Positions 23,562 to 33,300 of a stretch of 64,000 bases of DNA are shown in pieces. How positions within the stretch are numbered: position 1 is the first letter of the stretch; every line of letters starts with the position of its first letter. The position numbers and the translations under genes were made by a program. The stretch lies in the NCBI GenBank assembly GCA_036268615.1, contig DATATV010000098.1, forward strand, positions 1 through 64,000, given 5' to 3'. The notes beneath the pieces are model-generated. The model was given only the letters and a program-made list of their open reading frames with translations. It did no database searches and was not told the DNA's origin. This DNA comes from DATATV01 sp036268615 (GTDB lineage Bacteria > Actinomycetota > Actinomycetes > Mycobacteriales > Pseudonocardiaceae).

Positions 23562-24833
23562 ATGAGCAGCGACGAGCGATTCGTCAAGGACTTCGACGAC
23601 ATCCGGACCAACGCGGAACTGGGCAGCCGCAGCGAAGTGGTCACCGGCCCGGTGTCGGACTGGGCGACCGACTTCTCGCACCTGGAACCGGACTGGGTAG
23701 CCGATCCCTACCCCATCCAGGACGAGCTGCGGCAGCGCTGCCCGGTCGCGCACACCGACCGGTTCGGCGGCGGCTGGCTGCCGACCCGGTTCGAGGACGT
23801 GGCCGCGGTCGCCTACGACACCGACCATTTCAGCTCGAGGTCCATCATCATGTCCAACTTCCGGCCGTCGCCGGACATGGCTCCGGTAGGTGGCACGCCG
23901 CCGATCTCCTCCGACCCGCCGTTCCACCACGACGCGCGCAAGATTCTGGTGCCCGCGTTCACCAAGACGGCAGTGTCCAAACAGGAGGCGAGCACGCGGG
24001 CGTTCTGCGAGGAGCTGATCGACGGGTTCGCCGGCCGGGATGTTGTCGACGCGGCGCAGGAGTACGCGCAGCACATCCCGATGCGGGTCATGGCGGACAT
24101 GCTCGGCTTCCCGCTGGCGGACGAAGCCAGGTTCCGTACTTTCGTGGAGAACGCGCTGGAGGGCGTCAACCTGCCGCCCGAGGAGCGGATCGAGCACAGC
24201 GCCCAACTGTTCGCCTATCTGCTCGTCCAGATCCGCGACCACGTCGAGAACCCGCGTGAGGACCTGACCAGCTACCTGATCGACGCCGAACTGCACGGCG
24301 CCAAACTCGAAAGCAAGCACGTCGCCGGCACGATGGCGCTGCTGCTCATCGCCGGCATCGACACGTCCTGGAGCGCCATCGGCGCCTCCCTGTGGCACCT
24401 GGCCAGGACGCCGGACGACCGCCGCGCGCTGGCAGGCGATCCGGCGCTGCTGCCGACCGCGATGGAGGAGTTCCTGCGGGCGTTCGCACCGGTCACGATG
24501 GCCCGGCTGGTCAAGAACGACGTGGTGTGCAACGGCGCCGAGATGAAGGTAGACGACTGGGTGCTGCTGTCCTTCCCGGCCGCCAACCGTGATCCGGCGC
24601 AGTTCGAGCGGGCCGACGAGGTGGTCATCGACCGCCAGGTCAACCGGCACGCCGCATTCGGCCTCGGCATCCACCGCTGTCTCGGCTCGCACCTGGCGCG
24701 GATGGAACTGCGGGTCGCGTTGGACGTGTGGCTGCGGCGCCTCCCGGAGTTCACCCTCGCCGACCCGGCCGCGGTGAGCTGGTCGGCCGGCCAGATCCGC
24801 GGGCCACGCACGCTGCCGCTGCGCATCGGCTGA
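23562..24833 (+). CDS. cytochrome P450
   Basis: 423 aa, soluble bacterial class. I-helix LLLIAGIDTSWSAIGASLWH (acid-alcohol pair D-T), K-helix EEFLRAF, and heme loop FGLGIHRCLGSHLARME with ligand Cys373. Paired with the preceding ferredoxin. CYP family and substrate are not deducible; the length and the long N-terminal segment are reminiscent of small-molecule catabolic P450s. Confidence 0.93.
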   Translation: MSSDERFVKDFDDIRTNAELGSRSEVVTGPVSDWATDFSHLEPDWVADPYPIQDELRQRCPVAHTDRFGGGWLPTRFEDVAAVAYDTDHFSSRSIIMSNFRPSPDMAPVGGTPPISSDPPFHHDARKILVPAFTKTAVSKQEASTRAFCEELIDGFAGRDVVDAAQEYAQHIPMRVMADMLGFPLADEARFRTFVENALEGVNLPPEERIEHSAQLFAYLLVQIRDHVENPREDLTSYLIDAELHGAKLESKHVAGTMALLLIAGIDTSWSAIGASLWHLARTPDDRRALAGDPALLPTAMEEFLRAFAPVTMARLVKNDVVCNGAEMKVDDWVLLSFPAANRDPAQFERADEVVIDRQVNRHAAFGLGIHRCLGSHLARMELRVALDVWLRRLPEFTLADPAAVSWSAGQIRGPRTLPLRIG

Positions 24834-24883
24834 CCGCGCTCCTGGCGCTCGCTCGACGAGCGGGCGCCAGGACGCGGGTCAGC
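24829..24883. terminator. bidirectional terminator containing both stop codons
   Basis: Long inverted repeat starting GCTGACC and ending GGTCAGC, with inner CTCCTGGCGC...GCGCCAG arms. The TGA of the P450 and the TGA of the convergent downstream gene lie in opposite strands of the same stem and pair with each other. Confidence 0.7.
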
Positions 24884-25664
24884 GGGGCGTAGTCGACGAG
24901 GCGTAGTCGACGAGGCGGCCCTGTAGGTCGGGATAGGCCACCGCGGCCGGCAGGGCCTCGTTGTCCCGGACCGCCTCGGCCACCGCGACCGCCGCCCGGA
25001 CGGCGGCCCGGTAGGGCAGCGAGCCCGTGCTGACCCGCCGGACGCCGAGTTCGGCCAGTTCGGCCAGCGACTTTCCCGGAATGACCAGCGTGTTCACCGG
25101 CACGGGCAGCGCCGTGGTGATGTCGCGCAGCACGGCCGGTTCGCTCGCGCCGGGCACGAACACCCCGTCGGCACCGGCCCGCACGTACGCCTCGGCGCGG
25201 GTCAGCGTGGCCCCGGGCGTGGCGTCCTGGCCGAGCCAGTAGGTGTCCACCCGGGCGTTGACGAACAGCTCCGGCGAGCGCCGCTTGATCGCGGACACCT
25301 TCGCCGCGTGCGCGTCCGGGCTGATCAACGCCTCGGCGGAGCTGTCCTCGATGTTGATTCCGGCCACGCCCACGGCGGCGAGTTCGGCGACGTACTCGGC
25401 GACCTGCTCGGGGTCGTCGCCGTAACCGTCCTCGATGTCCACGCTCAGGTAGCCGGGCAGCGGGCGCAGCGCGGCAGCGAGCGCGAGGTTGGCCTCCCGG
25501 CTCGCGCGCTCCCCGTCGGGACGGCCCGCGCTGGCGGCGACGCCGAAACTGGTGGTGCCGATCGCGGTGAAACCGGCGTCCAGGAAGGCCAACGCGGACG
25601 GCACGTCCCAGGCGTTGGGCAGCAGCAGCGGTGCGGTCCCCTGGTGGAGTTCGTGGAAAGTCAT
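24879..25664 (-). CDS. isocitrate lyase / PEP mutase superfamily enzyme
   Basis: 261 aa TIM-barrel. LLPNAWDVPSALAFLDAGF, metal-binding acids in SVDIEDGYGDDPEQV, GINIEDS, and VFVPGASEP. It belongs to the oxaloacetate decarboxylase/PEP phosphonomutase-like branch acting on alpha-oxocarboxylic acid C-C or P-C bonds. The exact reaction is unknown. The C-terminus carries a short tandem duplication (GTAGTCGACGAGGC twice at DNA level). The ABM gene on the same strand lies 28 bp upstream and may share its transcript. Confidence 0.85.
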   Translation of the reverse strand: MTFHELHQGTAPLLLPNAWDVPSALAFLDAGFTAIGTTSFGVAASAGRPDGERASREANLALAAALRPLPGYLSVDIEDGYGDDPEQVAEYVAELAAVGVAGINIEDSSAEALISPDAHAAKVSAIKRRSPELFVNARVDTYWLGQDATPGATLTRAEAYVRAGADGVFVPGASEPAVLRDITTALPVPVNTLVIPGKSLAELAELGVRRVSTGSLPYRAAVRAAVAVAEAVRDNEALPAAVAYPDLQGRLVDYASSTTPR

Positions 25665-25692
25665 GACTTGCGGCCTCGGTTCGGCTGGGTGC

Positions 25693-25986
25693 TCATTCGG
25701 TGACGTCGAACAGTTCGATCACCCGGTTCTCCAGCCGCGGCACGAGCTGGCCCAGCACGATGTCCTTGAAGTGGACGGTTTCGCGGTGCGCGGCGAACGC
25801 CTCCCGGGACGCGTACCGTTCCAGCAGGACATAGGTGCGCGGGTCGTCGAGCTGCCGGTAGGCGGTGAACTCGATGTTGCCGGGTTCGGTGTGGACGGCC
25901 TCGATCAGCTTGGGCAGCAGCGCGAGGACCTCCTCCTCCGCGCCGGCCTTCATCGTGTGACGGGCGATGACCTGAAGCTCGGGCAT
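25693..25986 (-). CDS. antibiotic biosynthesis monooxygenase (ABM) domain protein
   Basis: 97 aa. ABM ferredoxin-like fold: TMKAGAEEEVLALLPKLIEA, EPGNIEFTAYRQLDDPRTYV, LLERYASREAFAAHRETVHF. Similar small proteins are quinol or anthrone monooxygenases acting without cofactor. Divergent from a TetR gene across a palindrome, and upstream of the PEP mutase-like gene on the same strand. Confidence 0.87.
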   Translation of the reverse strand: MPELQVIARHTMKAGAEEEVLALLPKLIEAVHTEPGNIEFTAYRQLDDPRTYVLLERYASREAFAAHRETVHFKDIVLGQLVPRLENRVIELFDVTE

Positions 25987-26042
25987 GACGCACCTTCTTC
26001 TCGGCGGGACGGACTGTGGATCTCGGTTCCCGACGATAGGTC

Positions 26043-26074
26043 ACCAATATTGGGCTGTCAAGCCCATTACTGGT
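26043..26074. promoter_or_regulatory. probable TetR operator
   Basis: ACCAATATTGGGCT and AGCCCATTACTGGT, 12 of 14 complementary, around GTCA, between the ABM and TetR genes and 13 nt before the TetR ATG. Confidence 0.65.
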
Positions 26075-26087
26075 GTACAGTAGGTGC

Positions 26088-26705
26088 ATGGCAGTGACCG
26101 AGGAGCACAAGTTGACTCCCAAGGGCCTGGCGACCCGGGAGCGGATCGTCGAGGCAGCCGCCGAGCTGATCTACCTGCACGGCGTGCACGCCACGAACAA
26201 CGACCTGGTCCGGAAGGCGGCGCGGGTCAGCGGTTCACAGCTCAGCCACTACTTCCCGGACAAGGAAAGCCTGATCCGGGCGGTCCTCGCCTGGCGGGCG
26301 GACTCGATGATGGGCCTGCGGGAAACCCCGCCCCGCGGCGACCTGGACAGCATCGCCGCACTGCACACGTGGGCGGACTCGTTTCTCAACCAGGAAACCG
26401 TGCTCGCCGGCGGTTGCAGCTTCGGCTCGTTGGCCAGCGAAGTGATGAAGACCGACCTGGACGTGCACGACGAGATCGCCATCGGATTCGGCCGCTGGCA
26501 GCAGCAGTTCCGCGCCGGCCTGGCGGCGATGCGCGACCGCGGCGACCTCCGGCGCGACGCCGACATCGAATACCTGGCGCACGCCCTGATGGCCGCCTTC
26601 CAGGGCGGCACGCTGCTCGCCCAGGCCGCCCAGGACACCGCCCCGCTACGGGATGCGCTCTACGCGGCCATCGCCCACGTGGAGTCCTTCGCCCCGCCCC
26701 GCTGA
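26088..26705 (+). CDS. TetR/AcrR family transcriptional regulator
   Basis: 205 aa. HTH: HGVHATNNDLVRKAARVSGS followed by QLSHYFPDKESLIRAV. The C-terminal LAGGCSFGSLASEV motif belongs to the TetR group with a Cys-rich ligand pocket. Start is the ATG nearest the operator; an in-frame upstream ATG lies within the palindrome region. Probably represses the ABM-PEP mutase pair and itself. Confidence 0.88.
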   Translation: MAVTEEHKLTPKGLATRERIVEAAAELIYLHGVHATNNDLVRKAARVSGSQLSHYFPDKESLIRAVLAWRADSMMGLRETPPRGDLDSIAALHTWADSFLNQETVLAGGCSFGSLASEVMKTDLDVHDEIAIGFGRWQQQFRAGLAAMRDRGDLRRDADIEYLAHALMAAFQGGTLLAQAAQDTAPLRDALYAAIAHVESFAPPR

Positions 26706-26709
26706 CGGT

Positions 26710-26748
26710 TCATCGCCCGCACCCGGCCGAACCGGATGCGGGCGATGA
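26710..26748. terminator. bidirectional terminator
   Basis: TCATCGCCCGCACCCGG-ccgaa-CCGGATGCGGGCGATGA, 16 of 17 pairs, between the convergent TetR and sortase genes. Confidence 0.75.
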
Positions 26749-26775
26749 GTCCGTATGTCTGCTTAGGACACTCGA

Positions 26776-27402
26776 TCAGTTTGTCTTCGTCGCGTAGACG
26801 ATGACGTTGTCCAGGTAGTGCCCGGTGGTGGCGTCGAACGCGCCGCTACAGGTGATCAGCCGCAACTCCGGGTCGGTGGTGTTGCCGTAGACCGCGCTGG
26901 TGGGGAACGTGTCCTTCGGCACCTGGTCGACCTTGCTGACGGTGAAGGTGACCGTGCTGCCGTCCTGCCGGCCGACCGTCACCGCGTCGCCCGGCTTGAC
27001 CTCGTGCAACCGCCAGAAGATGCCCTCCTGGTGGTCGCCGTCGATGTGGCCGAGGATGACGGCCGGCCCGACCTGACCGGGCGTCGGACCGTACTCGTAC
27101 CAACCGGCCTGTTGCGGCTTGTCGACCGGCGGCACCTGCACCGACTTGTCCGGATTGAGGCCCAGCCCGATCAGGCTCGACCGGGCGTCGATGCTGGGAA
27201 TGTCGATCCAGGTCGGGACCGACCGGGCCGCTCCCGCGCTCTGCTGGGTGCTGGTCGCGGCCGAGGTCGACGCGGCCGGCGCCGGCGCCGACGCCGAGGT
27301 GCCGCCACCGCAGCCGGCCAGACACACGCCGGCCAGCAGGACACCCACGACCCATCGGATCGACCGGCCGGGCCGGTCGCGCGCTGTGCCGGTGCTCAGC
27401 AT
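26776..27402 (-). CDS. class F sortase, lipoprotein
   Basis: 208 aa. Lipobox-like LLAGVCLAGC near residue 31, a Ser/Ala/Thr linker, then the sortase core: PSIDARSSLIGLGL, AVILGHIDG (catalytic His) and LRLITCSGAFD (catalytic Cys). Single-domain sortases of this type occur beside secreted proteins in actinomycetes. It is 8 bp downstream of the anchor-P protein gene in the same operon, which is its presumed substrate. Confidence 0.88.
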   Translation of the reverse strand: MLSTGTARDRPGRSIRWVVGVLLAGVCLAGCGGGTSASAPAPAASTSAATSTQQSAGAARSVPTWIDIPSIDARSSLIGLGLNPDKSVQVPPVDKPQQAGWYEYGPTPGQVGPAVILGHIDGDHQEGIFWRLHEVKPGDAVTVGRQDGSTVTFTVSKVDQVPKDTFPTSAVYGNTTDPELRLITCSGAFDATTGHYLDNVIVYATKTN

Positions 27403-27410
27403 CAGCCGGC

Positions 27411-28190
27411 TCAGTGCACGATCACAGTGGCCAGGCTGCCGTCACCGGTCTCCGGTGCGCCGGCGGGAACGACGCTGACCTCGGGCGCGCCGGGCGCGGG
27501 CGGCGTGGTGGCCACGGCCGTGGCCGGGCCGCAGGTGGACGAGGCCAGCACGATGTCACCGGTGCCGAGGGCACCGGTCAACTGGCCGCCGAGCAGCTTG
27601 ATGTCCAGCGCGTTCACCGTGAGGCTGCCGTCGGCGTTGTGGATCTGCTCGTCGGCGGTCACCTGGAGCACACCGGGGATGCCGACCGTCAAGTTCGGCG
27701 TGGCCGCGGCGACGTCACCGATCCTGCCGAGATCGAGGTCGGCCAGGTCCGAGCTGCCGGTGATGCCGGCAGCGGTGGCGTGGCACTGCGAGCTGATCAC
27801 CGACGCGGTCGGCGTGCGACCGGCGAGCGCCGCCAGCACCGGCAGCGCGACCTGGACCAACTCGGCCTTGGCCGTCACGTCCCCTGACGCCGTGTCGTGG
27901 TTGGCCGAGCTGGTGATCGCCTTCGCCGACACCAGCCCCTTGAGCGTGGCATCCACCGCCGAGGCGGAGTTCGGGCCTGCCGTGTTCGAAGCGCCGAGTT
28001 CGCCGGTGCGCACCGAGAGCGCATCCTGACCGAGCACACCGGACAGCAGCGACACGCTGGCGTCCGCGCCATAGGCCGAGCCCTCGCCGGGACCGGCCGT
28101 GGTGGCCGCGGCCGGGGTTACCGAGGCGAGCAGCACGGCTGCCGCCGCCACCCCGATCACGCCGCCGGTACGCAGCACAGTATTCCGCAT
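27411..28190 (-). CDS. secreted choice-of-anchor P family protein
   Basis: 259 aa. Signal peptide at about residues 1-33 (VIGVAAAAVLLASVTPAAA). The mature part has the anchor-P pattern: SVSLLSGVLGQ, LTVNALDIKLLGG and GTGDIVLASSTCG. The C-terminus is AGAPETGDGSLATVIVH: a PETG motif close to a sortase signal, but without the hydrophobic span and basic tail of LPxTG proteins. It heads a two-gene operon with a class F sortase. GAAGGGA lies 8 nt before the ATG. Confidence 0.82.
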   Translation of the reverse strand: MRNTVLRTGGVIGVAAAAVLLASVTPAAATTAGPGEGSAYGADASVSLLSGVLGQDALSVRTGELGASNTAGPNSASAVDATLKGLVSAKAITSSANHDTASGDVTAKAELVQVALPVLAALAGRTPTASVISSQCHATAAGITGSSDLADLDLGRIGDVAAATPNLTVGIPGVLQVTADEQIHNADGSLTVNALDIKLLGGQLTGALGTGDIVLASSTCGPATAVATTPPAPGAPEVSVVPAGAPETGDGSLATVIVH

Positions 28191-28213
28191 CAAAAAATCC
28201 CTTCGACTGTCAG

Positions 28214-28260
28214 AAAAAGGCCACTGGCGCACGCCGTTTCTTCACGGCGTTGGCCAGTGG
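28214..28260 (-). terminator. intrinsic terminator/attenuator in leader of anchor-P operon
   Basis: On the minus strand, a 17-bp stem (CCACTGGCCAACGCCGT and complement, two mismatches, GAAGAA loop) is followed by CCUUUUU. It ends 23 nt before the anchor-P ATG, directly ahead of the ribosome site. No complete gene lies within 500 bp upstream on that strand, so attenuation is as likely as simple termination. Confidence 0.6.
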
Positions 28261-28775
28261 ACGCGACAGGAACCCCAGGAAGCTATCAACCGCGTCCGGG
28301 CGCACAAAGCACCGGAGGGGCGCGATTGACCGACGCGAAATGCGTCTTAGTAACAGTTCCATCTTCAGTGCGCCACTAACAGGTGGCGAAAGTCAGGCGT
28401 GTCACCCAAGGTGATCACAGACTGCGACACCGATCTGGATGAACCGGACTTACTTCACTATCGATCACTCGACCAGGTAGTAATCACGCCGGTGCGGTTT
28501 CGCGACTGTCCGCAACATGGGGTTGTCGGACAGTCGCCGGCACCGCCCTGGACGCCCGGCGAGCCGCGCACACTCCGAGTCGAGCAACCTCGACGTCACT
28601 CTCCGTACCTGGCAAGAAGATCTCCAGCCGACCCCGCGCCACCGCCGAACCCGCTACCACCGGTCAATCGAGCGCCTTTTCCCCACCCCGGAATCCCCCA
28701 TTCCACCATGCGTCCCGTTTTGGTAAATTCACCGAATCGGCTCGTTAAAATCCGCCTCACCAGCACCGGATGAAT
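28261..28775. other. long non-coding region, possible leader
   Basis: No credible gene. On the minus strand, 28260-28299 can form a GGACGCG...CGCGTCC stem enclosing a 26-nt element, and about 28335-28350 forms GACGC-n5-GCGTC. These would precede the attenuator hairpin. Base composition is more AT-rich than the surroundings. No known riboswitch consensus recognised. Confidence 0.4.
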
Positions 28776-29711
28776 TCAGTGGAGCGCGGCGAGAGCGGTT
28801 TTTGTGGCGTCGGCGATCAGGGCGTCGTCGGAGGCCGCATTCGCGGAGTCGCGTTCGGACAGTACGGCGACGATGATCGGCGCGCCGCCGGTCGGCCAGA
28901 CGACGGCGATGTCGTTGCGGGTGCCGTGTCCGCCGTTGCCGGTCTTGTCGCCGACCGTCCAGCCGACCGGCACCCCCGCACGAATGTAGGGACCACCGGT
29001 GGTGTTGCCCTGCAACCAGTTCGTCAACAGCTGCCGTCCACCGGCGGGCAGCACGTCGCCCAGTACGAACGAGCGCAGATCGGTGCCGAGCGCGGCCGCC
29101 GAACTGGTGTCCCGGACATCCCCGGGCGCCACGTCGTTCACCGTCGGTTCGGTCCGGTCGACATTCGTGGTCCGGTCGCCCAGCGCGCGCAACGCCCTCT
29201 GAAGTCCGCCGGGCCCGCCGAGTTGGGCCAGCAGCAGATTCGCGGCGGTGTTGTCGCTCTGCTGGATCGCAGCCGCCAGGAGATCACGCAACGACATTCC
29301 GGTGCCGACGTGCTGTCCGGTGACCGGCGAGTAGTCGACAAGATCGGCTGCCTGGTACGTGATGATCTTGTCGAGTTGGGCGTCCGTGTCGTGTTCGAGC
29401 AGCACGCCGGCGGCCAGCGCCTTGTAGGTCGAGCAGAAGGCGAACCGCTGGTCGGCCTGATACGTCACCGTGCGGCCCGTCCCGGTGTCCAGCACGTACA
29501 CCCCGAGCCGCGCGTGGAACCGACCTTCCAACTGGGCGAAGGCCGCTGCGGTGGCCGCGGTGGCCGCCGGCGTCGTGGTGGGCGCGGGAGTCGTCGGGAC
29601 CGCCGTCGACGGCGCCGAACCGGCACTCGCGCCGCCACAGCCGGCAAGCAACACCGACGTGAGCACGACCACGACGGCGGAACCGACCGTCCGGTACTTC
29701 GAATTGACCAT
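28776..29711 (-). CDS. class A beta-lactamase, lipoprotein
   Basis: 311 aa. Signal with lipobox VLLAGC (Cys25), a Pro/Thr linker, then the Ambler class A motifs: STYK with Ser94, SDN (IQQSDNTAANLLL), the omega-loop Glu in RTEPTVND, and KTG (VGDKTGNGG). Predicted to hydrolyse beta-lactams outside the membrane while lipid-anchored. Start placed at the ATG giving MVNSKYR before the signal; the frame stays open upstream into an SDR remnant. Confidence 0.93.
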   Translation of the reverse strand: MVNSKYRTVGSAVVVVLTSVLLAGCGGASAGSAPSTAVPTTPAPTTTPAATAATAAAFAQLEGRFHARLGVYVLDTGTGRTVTYQADQRFAFCSTYKALAAGVLLEHDTDAQLDKIITYQAADLVDYSPVTGQHVGTGMSLRDLLAAAIQQSDNTAANLLLAQLGGPGGLQRALRALGDRTTNVDRTEPTVNDVAPGDVRDTSSAAALGTDLRSFVLGDVLPAGGRQLLTNWLQGNTTGGPYIRAGVPVGWTVGDKTGNGGHGTRNDIAVVWPTGGAPIIVAVLSERDSANAASDDALIADATKTALAALH

Positions 29712-29854
29712 GCTCGCAGTGTTCCGACCGGGCATCATGCCGTCAAAGACACAAATGCCCAGTTTCATGCCGTTTCGGCATAGGATCGTCGGGTGGACCT
29801 GGTCGGGGCGTGTCGGGTGTTCGTGCAGGTGGCCACCCCTGCGGCGAGAGCTAC

Positions 29855-30164
29855 GCGACCGGGCCCCGCGCTGCAACACGGCGCCGGACACGACCAACAC
29901 GTCCGGCCCGCCGTGCCGTTCAAGGGCGCTGGCGACCAGGCCGTCGCACGCGTCCGGGTCGGTCACGTCGGCGGTGATCCCGATGGCGCCCGACCCGCGA
30001 TGGTCCGCCGCGATGTCCGCGGCCGCCTCGACCACGACGGCGGTGAGGTCGGTGAGCAGCAGCCGGGCGCCCTCCTCGGCGAACCGGCGCGCGGTCGCCG
30101 CGCCGATCCCCTGCGCCGCCCCGGTCACCAGTACGGTGTGCTCCCGCAACACTCCGGCGCTCAT
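29855..30164 (-). pseudogene. truncated short-chain dehydrogenase
   Basis: About 103 residues of SDR N-terminus with a good ribosome site (GGGAGGAG) and the motif VLVTGAAQGIGAATARRFAE, then DVTDPDACDGLV and DVLVVSG. The rest of the SDR (catalytic Tyr/Lys half) is missing. Beyond about 29855 the frame loses SDR character but stays open into the beta-lactamase frame, consistent with a deletion. Probably non-functional. Confidence 0.65.
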
Positions 30165-30312
30165 CCTGATCTCCTCCCGAACCTGGCTCCACCAGCACGC
30201 TGACCCACTTACAACCCCAACGTTGCCGTTGGATTCGGCAGCCATGAGTAGCCGTGCCGATCACCAGCCGGTACGGTTCAGGAGGCGTGACGTCATCCTC
30301 CGGGAGGACATC

Positions 30313-33300
30313 TTGGGCGTTCGGCAGTGGATCGAGGACTGGCCGGTCTATCGGCAGGTCAGCGGCACCGACCCGGTGGGTAAGGCAGCCGCGGCCCAGT
30401 CGTCCCGGTCCGCGGGTCTGACCGCCCGCACCGAACAGGCCGATCGTGTCGTCCGCTCGATCTGCCCCTACTGCGCGGTCGGCTGCGGCCAGCGGGTGTT
30501 CGTCAAGGACGAGCAGGTCATCCAGATCGAGGGCGATCCCGACTCGCCGATCTCCCGGGGTCGGTTGTGCCCCAAGGGATCGGCCAGCAAGCAGCTGGTG
30601 ACCAGCCCCACCCGGGTGGACAAGGTGCTCTACCGGCGACCCAACGGCACCGAGTGGGAGACCCTGTCGCTGGACCGCGCGATGGAGATGATCGCCGACC
30701 GGGTGCTCGCCACCCGCGAGCAGACCTGGCAGCAGAACTTCGACGGCGTGCCGGTCCGGCGCAGCATGGGCATCGCGAGTCTGGGCGGTGCCACGCTGGA
30801 CAACGAAGAGAACGACCTGATGAAGAAGCTGTACACCGCGCGGGGCGCGATCCAGATCGAGAACCAGGCGCGTATTTGACACAGCGCAACGGTGCCCGGT
30901 CTGGGTACCTCATTCGGTCGCGGCGGCGCCACGACGTTCCAGCAGGACCTGCAGAACTCCGACTGCATCGTCATTGAGGGCTCGAACATGGCCGAGTGCC
31001 ATCCGGTCGGGTTCCAGTGGGTGATGGAGGCGAAGGCGCGCGGCGCCCGGATCATTCACATCGATCCCCGGTTCACCCGGACCAGCGCGGTCGCCGACCA
31101 GCACGTCCCGCTGCGCGCCGGCTCGGACATCGCCTTCCTCGGTGGCCTGGTCAACTACGTGCTCTCCCGCGACCTGTACTTCCGCGAGTACGTCGTGGCA
31201 TACACCAACGCGGGTGCGATCCTGCGGGAGGACTTCGCCGACACCGAGGAGTTGGACGGCCTGTTCTCCGGGTTCGATCCGGAGAAGCGGCAGTACGACG
31301 CGTCCTCCTGGATGTACGAGGGTTCCGAGGCCGCCCCGGCGTCGGGCACCAACGACACCTGGGACGCCCACGCCGCCCAGGAGCACTCGGCGGAACAGCA
31401 CGCCAGCAGCGAGCACCAGGACACCTCGCGCGCGGAGAGCTACGGCAGTGGCGGCGCGAGCACCGACACCAAGCCGGTCATCGACGAGACGCTGACCCAC
31501 CCGCGCTGTGTCTTCCAGGTGCTCAAGCGGCACTTCGCCCGCTACACGCCGGAAATGGTCGCCGACGTGTGCGGAGTGTCCGAATCGGACTTCCTCGAAG
31601 TGGCCGAGGCGATCACCGCGAACTCCGGTCGCGAGCGGACCACCGCGTTCGTCTACTCGGTCGGCTGGACCCAGCACACCGTTGGCGCGCAGTACATCCG
31701 CACCGCCTCGATCCTGCAGACCCTGCTGGGCAACATGGGCCGACCCGGTGGCGGCATCCTGGCGTTGCGCGGCCACGCCTCCATCCAGGGCTCGACCGAC
31801 ATCCCGACCCTGTTCAACCTGCTGCCCGGCTACATCCCGATGCCGCACGCCCACCAGCACCAGACGCTGGACGACTTCGTCGCCGCCGACGCGGGCAAGA
31901 CCGGGTTCTGGGGCAACATGCGGTCCTATCTGGTCAGCCTGCTCAAGGCCTGGTGGGGCGACGCGGCCACCGAGGACAACGACTTCTGCTTCGACTACCT
32001 GCCCCGGTTGACCGGCGACCACGGCACCTACCGGACGGTGCTCAACCAGATCGCCGGCGAGTGCAAGGGCTACTTCCTGGTCGGCGAGAACCCGGCCGTC
32101 GGCTCGGCCAACGCGAAGCTGCAACGGCTGGGCATGGCCAACCTGGACTGGTTGGTGGTGCGCGACTTCCAGCTGATCGAGAGTGCGACCTTCTGGAAGG
32201 ACGGCCCGGAGATCGAGACCGGCGAGTTGGCCACCGAGGAGATCCCGACCGAGGTGTTCTTCCTGCCGGCGGCTGCGCACACCGAGAAGGCCGGCAGCTT
32301 CACCAACACCCAGCGGTTGGTGCAGTGGCACCACAAGGCGATCGAGCCGCCCGGCGACGCGCGCAGCGACCTGTGGTTCTACTTCCACCTCGGCCGGATC
32401 ATCCGGGAGAGACTGGCCGGTTCGACCGACCGGCGGGACCGGCCGATCCTCGACCTCACCTGGGACTACCCCACCGAGGGCCCGACCGCCGACCCGAGCG
32501 CGGACGCCGTGCTGCGTGAGATCAACGGGTTCGGCCCGGACGGCCCGCTGTCCACCTTCACCGCCCTGAAGGACGACGGCTCGACCACCAGCGGCTGCTG
32601 GATCTACTGCGGTGTCTACGCCGAGGGCCACAACCGTGCGGCGGACCGGAAACCGGCCAGCGAACAGAGCTGGGTCGCGCCGGAGTGGGCCTGGGCATGG
32701 CCGGCGAACCGCCGCATCCTCTACAACCGGGCGTCCGCCGACCCGGAGGGGCGGCCGTGGAGCGAGCGCAAACGTTACGTCTGGTGGGACGCCGAAGCCG
32801 GTCGGTGGACCGGGGCTGACGTACCGGACTTCGAGGTGACCAAACCACCGGACTATCGGCCGCCCGAAGGTGCCACCGCGCAGGCCGCGCTGGCCGGCGT
32901 CGACCCGTTCATCATGCAGACCGACGGCAAGGCGTGGCTCTACGTACCGGCCGGCCTGGCCGACGGGCCGCTGCCCACGCACTACGAGCCGTACGAGTCG
33001 CCGGTGGACAACGCGTTCTACAAACAGCAGTCCAACCCGACGACGGAAATCATGGGCCGGCGCGGAAACCGTTATCACGGCGCGGAGAACGACGTGTTCC
33101 CGTACGTGTTCACCACCTACCGGCTCACCGAGCACCACACCGCGGGCGGGATGAGTCGCACGCTGCCCTATCTGGCCGAGCTCCAGCCGGAGTTCTTCTG
33201 CGAGGTCTCCCCCGAGTTGGCCCGCGAACGCGGTCTGGAACACCACGGCTGGGCCACGATCGTGTCGGCGCGGGCCGCGATCGAGGCGCGCGTGCTGGTC

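Noticed and set aside
22718..24833. Ferredoxin-P450 operon as part of a biosynthetic gene cluster
   Set aside because: No synthase, synthetase or other tailoring genes adjoin; a catabolic or detoxification role is equally possible.
28260..28350. c-di-AMP, c-di-GMP or cobalamin riboswitch in the leader of the anchor-P gene
   Set aside because: Conserved core sequences of these classes are not present; only generic stems and a terminator are seen.
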